Shown: positions 34,717-46,942 of the stretch, piece after piece | Position numbering within the stretch: position 1 is the stretch's first letter | Layout: every line of letters begins with the position of its first letter | NCBI GenBank assembly: GCA_009767595.1 | Contig: VSDK01022105.1 | Span: 165,622-229,621, forward strand | Length of the DNA: 64,000 bases | Direction: 5' to 3' | Origin: Symbiodinium kawagutii | Lineage: Eukaryota; Sar; Dinophyceae; Suessiales; Symbiodiniaceae | The notes under the pieces: generated by a model | The model's input: the letters and a program-made list of their open reading frames with translations, nothing else | The model's database searches: none | Told to the model about the DNA's origin: nothing | Position numbers and translations under genes: made by a program

Positions 34717-37700
34717 GAAGGGGCTGAGTCTGGAGACACCATTCACGGGGGAAAAGTCAGCGGAATGTGGTGGCGGGCAAGAGCCAAACCTCATGTTGTG
34801 AGCAAAGGAACAAAGGCAGCATAGTTTTGTTGGAATGGGCAAGCAACCTCGCATATACTGAAGACCGGTGGCATCCAGGGGCCTTGGCTGACCGGGGTTG
34901 TTTGAGACAGATCCATATCTGTACTGTCTATCCAAGATCTTGTTCCATTGGATGCTCCATCCAGACGGTCACGGTGCTGTCTAGATTAGGTGTGGGAAAG
35001 GGTTGCCGAAGCAATGTTTGCACACTTCCATTTCAAGGAATCGTGCTGCAAATCATTGTCCGCAAAGGGGGTACCCCAACACCCCAAAGGTTCAATGCAA
35101 GCAAACAGTTTCCAATGGCTTAGGTACGACTCAGGTGAGTGTTTCACTGAAGCAGCTCAAACTGTTCAGCTTTTCTTTGGCTGCAAAAACCAAGAGTTGA
35201 GGGCCACCTGCGTAGCTGTAATTATTTGGTGAGCAATTCTTTACAGTGACACACAATCATACGCATCACATATATTAGTCGTATGATCACCCATCCTAGT
35301 TCCAGGTAGACCTACAGAATTCTTCACAGCTGTGGAGCCCTGCCCTTGAGTTGAAGGATAGCACTACTGGCTGAACGCTCTAACTGGATGATGCATCACT
35401 AAGCCGTGATCACTAATCACGGCTTGGTATGAATTCAAAATGGCCAGTAGCGGTTCATTGTGGCGGCTACTACTGTTTGAAAGTCCATCAGCCGGATGAT
35501 CGTGGTCGATGATCAAGGTCCAACTGGTCACGATTGGTGAACCCTGGACACTTCCAGGGTAAGCCGAACCATTTTTGGTGCCCTTTCTGGACGTTCGTTG
35601 GCTGGCACGTTCGGTGGCTGATTTGGAAGCCCATGCACGGGGTACTGATCATCACAGCGCGGGGAGGCCGGAATTGGCTCCATGGCGATGTGACCAACTG
35701 GTGACGTGCCATAGGAAGATGGTCATCAACGTGTTTATGATCATTATTCTATGAACGCTAAGCGCTGTAAGCCAGTAATTAGTTGAGAAAATTCAACGAA
35801 TGCAAGCGCTGTTAAGTCAGTAGTTTAAAAACTTCAAGAATCAATCAAAAACTCACAACCGATAGCAAGAGGTAGCAACGACAATCAACGACACCTAGCA
35901 ACCACCAACAGCAACGAAAAAAACAACAACCAGCAACGATCAACAGCAGGGTGAAGGGCTGGCTTTGCGCTTGCAGGACCTTGCTCGACTTGGTGGAGTT
36001 TGCCAAGGCAGTGCTCAATGGACCGGTGAATTTTTGGTGCTGGCGAAAAAAGGTATGATAAATGATGCTTAATGATAGTTGTGGTGAATGATGGCGGATA
36101 TACGCATGTGCCGGTAGATCTGCTTGCAATCGATCAATGTTGCGCTATATAAAATGCCAAAAACATCAAACGAGTCGCGGCAACGTGGACACACAGCGGT
36201 GGCCCACGCTCAACGTAACGGGATCAATGGATGTACCGCGCTGAGCCATTGGCCTTCCAAAGCTCAGGGGCCCTTGGCTTCGCCGGGCCAGGGCCGGCTG
36301 AAGTGATTCGTTCCTGACGCTGGGAGCAGTTTTCCACAGGGTCGCCCGTCACCCATGTATTCAATAGCTTCAAATCTCATGATGGATGCGGGTTCTCAAG
36401 CTAGGGGTGCCCCCCAAATGTATAAATGGCTGGTTCATCATAGTAGAAATAGTAGATGACAAAACATGATTTGGCGGCCCCCCTATTTTGAGAAGCCCCC
36501 ATGTGGCAGTATGTCTAGACTTGTTTTCGGTACTACATACCTAACACGATGCCCTTCGAAGCAAATCCATGAGGTTCCACCGGTGTAGGAAGCTCTCCAC
36601 AGATTCATAGTAGACATCATGATAATTATTGATGTTTGTGTGTACAGGGATGGATATGTAGATAGTATATGTGCATAGCTGCATAGCTGCATACAGAATC
36701 TGTCTAGAGAGGTACGGACAGAGATGGATGTATACCTGCGTTTGCAACATACACTGACCCTTCCAAAATATTTCAGTGATGTTTGGCTTGTATGAACCGC
36801 TCTCCCCATAAAATGGGCGTTTCCAATGTACAAAGTGGTACCCGGATAGGAATTGGCACATTACTATATTACCTGAATAAGAAGCATCTGGTTTGGCAAG
36901 GATACAAAGCTATCTATTGGTATCTCAACCATTGTGAAACAATAGAAGGTATTGCTGGGAGAAGAAGCTGGCAAAATCAGTAGATCAACATTCAAGTGCT
37001 TTGCTGACATCACCTAGTCGGTGTTAGGTGTTGGTGCTTTTAAAGTAGCGTGTTGGTGCTTTTAAAGTAAACGTACCAGTATTAACCAATCCCAGCCATA
37101 GTTACATACCTTTTGCAGCATTAACATTGATCAAGCATGATTGTCCACATACCAGCAATTCGCCAGTACTAGTTGATCATTAGTTGCTCATCAGACACTA
37201 TGAACTATCATGATTCATCATACAAGATCATTGACCACCAATGAAACCATCATTAATCAGTATTGACCATTGTTGATCACAAACGTTGTCAACTATCGTT
37301 AACCACCTTTTAGTTGATTGGCTGGATATTGACTGGCTGGTGGTTTCAATCATTTTTTATTTTCCTTGGTAGTTATTAACAAATGGTTGGTTGACTGATA
37401 TTTTTTGTAGGGGTTGAAACCACCAACCAGTTAACAATGATTTGCCAACCCAGTACTAAAACCACTGTTTCCTCAGGTCCATCCGACGTTTTCTTTCCAT
37501 CTGTTGCGGCTCAGTTGCGCGACAAGAGTGGTCTGAACAGCTTCAAGGCCCAAAGTTCGGAGAACCCAGCGGAGGGCGGCAGCTGGCAGTTGAGCACTGG
37601 ATCAACCACGGCTTGCACGGCTTGAGAATGGTCTAGAGAAGGCTTGATGATTTGATGATGGTTTGATGGTGGTTGGATGAAGGTTTGATGATGGTTTGAT

Positions 37701-40700
37701 GGTGCTTGGATGAAGGTTTGATGATGGTTTGGAGATTGGTTGGATGAAGGTGTGATGATGGTTTGATGCTGGTTTCATGATGGTTTGATGATGGTTTGAT
37801 GGTGGTTGGATGAAGGTGTGATGATGGTTTGGTGCTGGTTTCATGATGTTTTGATGATGGTTTGGAGATTGGTTGGATGAAGATGTGGTGGTGGTTTCGT
37901 TATGGTTCAATTGTGTTTTGAGGATGTTTTGATGATGATTGATGATGGCTGACACTGGTAAGGATCAGTTGAAAGAAGAATTACTGGTGGTATTCTAGGT
38001 AATTTCAGATTTTGATGATGATTGAAGAAGGTGGTTACTCAAAAGATTGTTTAGCATTAACTGATGGTATTCTGAGTGCTGATCATGGTCGATCCAGCTG
38101 TGACTCAGTTCGATGATTGCCAGATCTACCATGATCATAACGGGAGATCCATACGGCGGTTGCGAGGGAGTCATTGGGAACTGCTCAGAGCTATGGAAGG
38201 TTTATCATTAACAGATGAGGGAAAGATGCATTATCACTATAAATGATGAGAAAAGGATGATAATAGGGGGCACCCCTATGACTGCAGATACCATTTGTTT
38301 ATGTTTCGCTGGATCTATCACTGCTACCAGTGGTAGATCTGGGGGCAAACAGCCACTCCTCATTTGCCATAAACATGCAAATTTTACCGGTTGACAGCTG
38401 ATAGTGAATGTTTGTTTTCTTCAAAAACCAGGGTTTACAGTGCTTGGAACTATGGTGCTTGTTTGTGCAATTAGTACTGGTTGATCATTCACTTTCAGCC
38501 GTCGCAAACCCCTACCACATACATTGTTAACAATCAATTAGCTACTAATGAACCAGTGTTAACAATCAATCAATAACAATCAATCCTCAGTTCACAACCA
38601 GTGTTTTGTAAGACTTGAGTCCCAGATATACCAGCGTTTGACAGGAAAACAGTGAGAAACAGCCCAAGAAACGCCCAGTACTCACAATCAAGTGACCCGT
38701 ATTAACAACCACCACCAACTGTTGCAAAGCATCAGACCTATGGAGAAATATTATGGATGCCTAGGCATGAGATGCTTAATCGCGCGGCACGGTTTTTCGC
38801 ACACCGGCCGCCGGTATCAAGTCGGTCCTTGCGAAACATGGCTGTGGGTCAAGCAGTTAACCAATTAATGATGGGGGATCATCACCAGTAACAATAGAGA
38901 AAGCAATGGTTAATGATGGGGAACCAGGGGTACGGGGTTTTGATCCACAGCCACATGCATCCGACTTGCCTTGTGATGGTTTATAATTTATAGTTTTGGT
39001 CAATTGATGCTTAATTGATATAAATATATATATTGGTTAGTTGAGTGCTAGTGATTGTGGAGCATGAACAATGGTTATACAGTTCATGGCTAGTTGATGG
39101 TTTGTACATTATGACTATATTAATTCTAACAACACAATGAATACACCACTGGCAATTTGCATCAGTTGGCCACACTCTGTTTGATTTCTGTCTGCAATGC
39201 TCTTGCTGCAATGAGTTCTATTGCTGTTGGTGGTATGATTGGTCATGTCATTGCCACTATTGCTATTGTTATTGTTCTTGCTATGGCGACTATTGGATAC
39301 TGTTGCTATCAGTAGAATCCTCATGACTATTCTTGATAATACCATTAATCTTGTCATATTTTTTCATTCATTTTCTTGATTCGGTCTATCTCAAAATAAT
39401 TTCAGCGCGTGATCTTGCTACTGCCAATCCTGCCAATTATCACTGCAGTGATTGTGACTAACTCCTGTTGCTGCTGTCGATCCATTCTTTTAGTGTTTAG
39501 GTGTGACCGCACCTATGATAGGTTTCAACTGACATTAGTTCAAACTACACCTATTGATACATGGTAGGAATAGTTTTTGTGTGACTTTTTCCCCTGTCGA
39601 GTTTTCAACTTCAATTGTTGTTAAATGAAAAAACGAAGACAACACATGAAAAACAACAACCACTACCATTGAACAACAATTTCAACCGCACGGCACCGAG
39701 GTCTGCACATGCGCTTCCTGGGCAACCCTGGCACCGGCAAGACCGTGGTGGCGCGTGTGGTTGGTGAACTGCTGCTGGCCATGGGCGTCCCCTGGCGAGC
39801 CGCAGCAAGCGAAAGCAGGGCGAGCTGGTTGAGAATGGTTGGTGGTTTTTACCATGGTTAATCATAGGGGATGATAATCAACAGTAGGGAGATTATATGG
39901 CTTATAACCAGCTAGTGGTGGTTTGATTAGGGGTTTCTCAAAATAGGGGGCCCTAAAAATGGTTGGTTTATTACTATACATGACTAGTAATGGATGATTT
40001 GGGGGGTCCCCTATTTTGAGAAACCACTTTATAGGAGTTATGACCACTAGTAATGGTGAATGATAGGGGATTAATGAGCAGCAATCTATGGTGAAGCAAC
40101 TACTGGTTGGTGGCTTGATTGACATTTTCCGTAGTAATTGTCAATAAATGGTTGGTTGGCTAGCATATTCTTTATAGGGATAAAACACCAACCAGTTGAG
40201 AACGGTTCGAAAATTCCAACAGAACCGGCAAGAATCATAAGTATCATCGTTGGCGATCATGGTTGGTGATCACGGTTCAAGATGGTGAAAGATCATGGGT
40301 AATGATCATGGTTAATCATCAACATGAATGGGGTTGAGATGTAGGTATACCTAACTGTATATCATGGGTATCACTACATCTATGATGCACCGATATCTGC
40401 TTTTTTTGGTGAATGTTGGGGGTAACTGGCAGTGAAATGGTAGACTGAAACCTTACAATCCCTGCGAGCCTGAGACGAAGCCAAAAGACTTGTGGAACAT
40501 CAACACGTGTGAAGTGATGATAGGAAACTCCCTTAAATCCCCGCAATGATCCTTTCTTTTTTAATATATATATATATATGTATATATATATAAATAATAT
40601 GAAGAAAATGACCACGGTATGGGCTACCGCCATGGCTAGCCACGAGCTTTGCCCTCCATAGGTGTGGATGTGGTGGGCACCACCTTGACGAGTTGAGCCA

Positions 40701-43700
40701 GTCATGGAGCCCCATCAACGGTTCATATATATCGAACTCGAATCAATGGCTATGGGCCATGGGTCAATATTAACCAACCATTAGATAGTAACCAAAAGAC
40801 TATAGGGAAATAATGGTGGGGTCCCTAATAGGTTTACCATTTGGTGGTTTCTCAAGCCATAGGGGACCCAAAAAATGATCGGTTTATTACTATAAATGGT
40901 AACTAGTGGATGATTTGGGGGTACCCCTATTTTGAGAAACACCCAAATTTTGGGATGGGGTTGTAAATGTCAAAGCATACAGGAATACAACAAGACATAT
41001 GTTGGTAAATCAACAAATACGAGAACCATTATATCATATATTTCTCTGCATGCTCATGTTGACCTTTAACGTAAATTTACAACAATTCATAAAGTTTACC
41101 ATTCAACAACAATCATTTTGACCATTCTGTATTGGTAAAGTTGGCATAACACCATGACTTGAATAGATATAAGATGGATCAATTGACTACTGTTGAACCA
41201 TGTTGAATTTCCATGACTTGAAGAAACGACCAGCTGCACACTCGGTATCCTCAAGAAACCAGTTGCTCGTCATCGCAACATTGCACGGGAAGCAGTGTCA
41301 CGGTCGTTGGAAGAGGAAGGACTACCACCCAACTGGTTTTGTTGCCACCCAGCGAGTATTACCCGTTAATTATAAACCATCATCAACCCTGAACAAAGAA
41401 ATGATGTGAATTGATTGTCAATTTGCAAATCAACCATTCTCAATTCGAAGTGAGTCACTTAGTTTTAGTCACCCTTTGGTACCTGGTTGCTTCAAAAATC
41501 CGGATTGAAAATCCTGTAACAAATGATGACTGGCTGGGGTGGTTTTAAACGTATTTATTTTCCCTAGTAAATAGTTATTAACACATTTTTAGTTGACTAA
41601 TTGTTTTCATAGGGAATGGTTCAACCACCAACCAGATGATGTTCATATCCAGGAGAGAGTCCTAGAGGGTATCTTTGCCATCAAGCAGCTCTCCTCCCAG
41701 TCGTCCTTAAAAGCTCGCTAGCCTACCTCCTTGGCACCAGCGAAGGGACATCATCTGTGACATCTACCATCCAAGCATGGTCGTTTCTTCAACACGTGCT
41801 TCCAGATCTTCGGGATTGGTTTCGTCACATCAACTGTGGTGTGGCAAGGACTATGGTTAGCCATGAATCACGAGCAACCATAGTAACAAAGACAACAACA
41901 TATGGCCACAGCCAATGGTTGCATTGATCCACAATCTTCAATCATTTTTCAAAATATCAATGCAAGCGACATTGTCAACTATCAACCATTATTGCACTAT
42001 CATCAGCAATCATTGCGCATTGATTGGTAGTCTGTTATCACCCATTCTCAAACCCAACAAACCGCTCATTGTCCGTTCTGATTAGCCACCAATTCACCAC
42101 TAACCGTCTATTGTCAACCACAATCAAGCACGAATTGACGGTTGAACCGCTAATTGACCATTCTCAACCAAGGCTGACCAGCAATGAACCACTAGTAACA
42201 CAGTAAGCAAAATATCATCTGGCTGGTGGTTTTAAACATGTTTTATTTTCCCTAGTAATGATTAACAATTGGTTGGTTGACTAATATTTTTCACAGAGGT
42301 TGAAACCACCAACCAGTCATGATCACCATAAGAAATCCGTAGATTTCACCGTGATTCGTCGCTGGGCCCAGGCCATCAGTCCTCCGGGCGGTGGCACTTC
42401 CAACGGCACCTTCGTGTTCAAGCACCTTGGCGATGGTGCCGATGGTCGAATGTGGAAGGTTGATCCATTGCCTCTGGCAAAGCAGTCTTTATGAATGCAA
42501 ATGGTTAATAATAGGGATTAGTGATGATAAATAATAGGTTAATAATATGAGGCAATGATTAGTAATGGTTAACCATTAAGCTTGTGGTGAGTAAAGATAT
42601 TGAGATTAGTAGGTTAAATGGTTAATATTCGGGATTAGGCAATGGGTAGTGATAATAGGGATTAGGATGGTTAGCAATGGTTAATATACTGGTTAGTAAT
42701 GGGTATAACTGGTTAGCAAGAGGGATTAGGCTGGTTAACAAACCATGAGGAAATGGTTAGTACTAGTCGGTAATAGGGATTAGTAGGGTATAATCACCAA
42801 CACACTTATTTTATGGCTAAAAACAACCCTCATAGACTATGGGAACGCCACGCATAATGGGTTGATAGTGGTTTATAGTAAATCTTGGTTTATAGTCTTC
42901 ATATGATTAGCCCCAATGATCCAATAATCAGGTTCGAACTGGTTTACGAAGCAACCAGTGGTTTGAACTAGTTAGAACATGTAAAGCTAGTCTTTTCCGC
43001 GCAACTGGTGTTTAGATTTCCAGCCTAGGTTTTTAGTGAACTATCCTTGGTCAGAATTATCAACCATTTTGTAAGGGATTATAGTGGTTGAAAGGGGATA
43101 GCAATCAACAAGAACGGTGAAACAGCTACTAGTTGGTGGTTTCAAATGTTTTTCTGCATATTTAGGATGTTTGGTTGATTCACTAGTATTTTTTGAATAG
43201 CGATTAAGACCACGAACCAGTTCAAGGCAATTTGTAGCACCGTCATATGTTGTGTGACAGACCTCAACTAAATAGTTTGTAAGTACTGGTTGAGAATGAC
43301 TTTGATGGGATAAGAACCGACAATGATACGGGATACAACAATAACACGGGACCTCAAGTACAATGTCCGGTATATCACTTGTTCTTATCATACCACCCAT
43401 CTAGTAACTAGAACAAGTAGTTATTCAGCTGTTTGTTTGCTATCGGCAAAGATGGTAGCATATGAACTGTCGTCAACCACTGCGAACCATCGATAGTCAA
43501 CAGCCATTTTTTTTTTAGTCTTTACCGTTTAATTTGATAATTGCTACTGCCCTTACTTGCTGGCTCTACCGCAATCAACCAGGGTGTCATCCGGTAATGC
43601 TCTCCAACTATAAACCGTAGTCTAAGGTAGGCCGCACTTTACTCCTGGATAGGTTACTAACCATCAATCATAGCAACCATCAACCATACTTAGTGACGAA

Positions 43701-46700
43701 GCATAGTCAACCAAAGCCATAACATCGAGAAAAAGCAAACAACAAAAAACATAGTCAACCATAGTCAACGCACGAAGCTGGGACCCTACCAGCAAGTTGG
43801 ACCACCAGTTAACCATAGTGAACCATAGTCTAACCATAGTCCGTTCCTGGGACTTAGTGGTTGGACCCAAGGATTTTCCCCCACCGCGTCGGATGCCGGT
43901 CGCGGTTCAGGGAAGCCTCTCGCGCCGACTTGGTGGGTGAGCACACGGGCGCCACCGCAATCAAGGCGGGTGAGTGGTAACCATGGGCATTGTAACTAGG
44001 CTAAAGCATGTGTTGAAGAATGGGAATTCATTGTTATTCAAGAGTGGATGAATGATCATTTGATAAATTTGATAAGTTTGATTCCCATTGAAAGATATTA
44101 CAAAAATCACACAACATACTATGACACAATTGTCGGCGATTTGATGTAATTAGTTCTTAACTATAATAAGATACAATGACATGTTCAACGGATATCTATT
44201 AAAATGCGTGGGGCAACCATTGAACATCATTGAACCGTGAAAGCTTCAGTGACCATCAATGAATCATCTTTGACCGTTCCACCGCGCAAAATAACTCACA
44301 GCCAATTCATCATTGATCAACCATTGTTCCATCTATAAACGGCTGAACTATCCCCGTGGATCAACCATTGTTCCATCTATAAATGGCTGAACTATCCCCA
44401 TGGTTGCCACTTCCCAGCCATCCGATGATCAATGGAGCACCAGGTGGGATTTAATGTTGGAAGGCGAAACCGAGCTACGACGACCAAGCTATGTGAGCCG
44501 TAGCACCGCTGGTATTGTCACCAGTATCAAATGAGTAGTTGACCAGATATCAGACATGTATGGTAAGCATTTATCAACCACCGAATGCTCATTGTTCACC
44601 ATTGAATGGTGGTCGTCAACGAAGTTACGTCGTGTGGTAGCTATCGTGCTTGAAGTGCTGGGTTGCAACCTCGATGTTTGAGCGAGCTGTGTTGCAACCG
44701 AGCCCCGTGTGGCGGAGCCAACCATGGGATCATCCCACTGCGGCCTTTGCTGGTTCGATGAGTCATCGGTTGTTCCACCGGCTTCCACCTGAACATCATA
44801 GCTTCAAACACATTGGCTTCTCAGGACCAAAGCTTGGCCAAGCAATTTTCAGGGCACTGTGGTGTCCTTGGATGATACTGTTAGAGGCGAACCAAGGTCA
44901 ACTGCCAAGATTTTCGGGACCTCTGCCACATCACAACTGCTGCATCTCGGTGGGTTGCAGTCACCAATTTAGATTCTAAGAGGTTTTGGGATTCAAGCCA
45001 CCAACTTAGATTCTTAGATACTTAGATTCAAAGGATTTATCATGTGATCACCAGTTTGCCATGAAACTTGGAGCAAACAATCAGCCACCAAGGCACTGCA
45101 GCAGGTATTTCTTCTACCAAAGTTTGGTGCTTTCCAGTGATGGATTTGAGGCTTTCTCAAATTAGGGGACCCAAGAATGGATGGCTTGTTACAATCAAGT
45201 GTTAAATTGGATGAGAACTGGGGGTAGGCCAAGTTGACCTGAGAAACCGCCATGATTTGCAGTTGTTTAGCCATTCTTGTTGGTGATTATCTCCTATTAG
45301 TCCCTATTATTGTCCATTATCAACCATAGATGGATTTCTTTCCACCTCGGATGATCACACCACCCCAGCCGACGACATCCAACTTTGGAGGTGCAAGGAG
45401 TGGTGAAGGAAGCTCGGATCAGAGATCGAAGATCGCGAGTCCGATGAACGGGGCAAGGCTGTTGTAATCCGGTGCTTCGTTACGATTTTTTGGGATTCTA
45501 AAGCTAAAATATGTGGTTACAATGGTCCGTAGCCATTTTGGCTCAAGGCTCAAGAACTTGTTTGCCTGTCTTCTTCGAGTTTTGGCCTATTGAAGGGTGA
45601 TCTTATTGGTTGTTGCAAGGAACCCGCGGTCCAGAAACTCAACAAGGCGTGGGCATGTGGTCGGTTTGAAAAAAGTCAGTGCCTGGTCTAATTTCAATAC
45701 TGGGGTCAGAGTTTCATACGTCGTGGAATCTTAGCGTACAGGGTCTTACTTTTTTGCGTTCCAGCAGGTCCTAGCTCCGCAGTTTATCAAGTTTGGCGGC
45801 GTGTTCCATGTGGGCATTGAGGCTGGGTTTGCTTGGAAGAGGGATGGCACCTTTGGTGGTTTGATGTTGTTCTTGGGTTTGCAAAATGATGCTTCGGCGT
45901 TAGGTGAACGAGCTGGAGTGGTCCTTCGGCTTCTCCTCGAGCAAGTCGCTTGGCAAAAATGGATTCACCAACGCTTCGCTTGGAAACTGCCCGCGCGTGA
46001 GGACCGCCCCTGGAGTCGCCTGCGCTTTGCCAAAGCGGCATCCGGGCCATCATTACCGGGAGACAGTAGCTTGGCACTGCTGCTGCACAGCTCAAGGACA
46101 TGGACTTGACGCGCTTGCTGGAGATCGGCATCCCCTGCTATCGGGGGAAAGCCACAGCCTTGAGTTCAAGGAGGCTTCAGAGGACAACGCTGAGCAGAAC
46201 CGGGCCGAGGAATGTGCCGCCGCAGCTGGACATGCAATGACGATGAAGGTGTGACCTCCAGCGAGGAGGGTTCAGAGCCGGAGGAAAGTGCAGCCCTTGG
46301 AAGAATTCCAACCGAGAAATGGACGGTGATTCGCGATGAGGATGGTTCTAAGCCAAGCACCAGCACACCATATCAGTGCAGCAAGTTAGTTCTATTCAAT
46401 TCCTGTAGCATTCAAGTCTGGCGATGCATCATATTGTTTATTGACAAGTAAGAGTCAGAGTTCCTTGGCACATGTACCTGCAAAACAGTTGCAGCAAATT
46501 ACAAGACCATACAGTCAGTTCATATCAATTCCAAGAGGAAGGTTGTGGGATGTTGCCCACTCAAGCACCTAAATTTTGCAGTGAAATTTCGCGGTGCCTT
46601 CGCTGAAGAATTTTGCGGTGAACATTGGCAAGGCTCCAGAAACAGAGACCAGTTATGAGGATCCAGGAACTGGACAGGGATGTCGCGACATGTGACTAGC

Positions 46701-46903
46701 GGAGCGACGCCCAAACCATTTGTCGCCTGCAAAGGGGCCCGGTCGTGCAGAGCAGATCGTTTCTCAGGAAGAATGCTGCAGTTGCATGGGGAGCACCTTG
46801 AGGGTAGCAACAGTGACGGAGCAGAATCGGGAAAGAAAATGATTTCAAACAATCTTGATGAGGATGAGAGATTGATGAGGGTGGAGATCACGAAGATGAT
46901 GGA

Positions 46904-46942
<39 letters not shown>

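Noticed and set aside
34480..34935. 151-codon minus-strand ORF
   Set aside because: It overlaps the LVGL exon of the AAA+ gene on the plus strand and shows no domain or splice support.
39805..39838. A reading KRKQGELVEN just after Walker A, resembling the family's next motif
   Set aside because: It is out of frame with Walker A and would need a 19-bp intron. The exon at 42372 followed by 43911 supplies the correct segment in phase.
43970..43977. Strong GTGAGT donor for the ADLVGEHTG exon
   Set aside because: It leaves phase 1, which does not join the next family-matching exon; the GC donor four bases upstream does.
45526..45600. A spliced-leader RNA gene
   Set aside because: The leader is not followed by a GT donor or an Sm-site body; another leader fragment follows instead.
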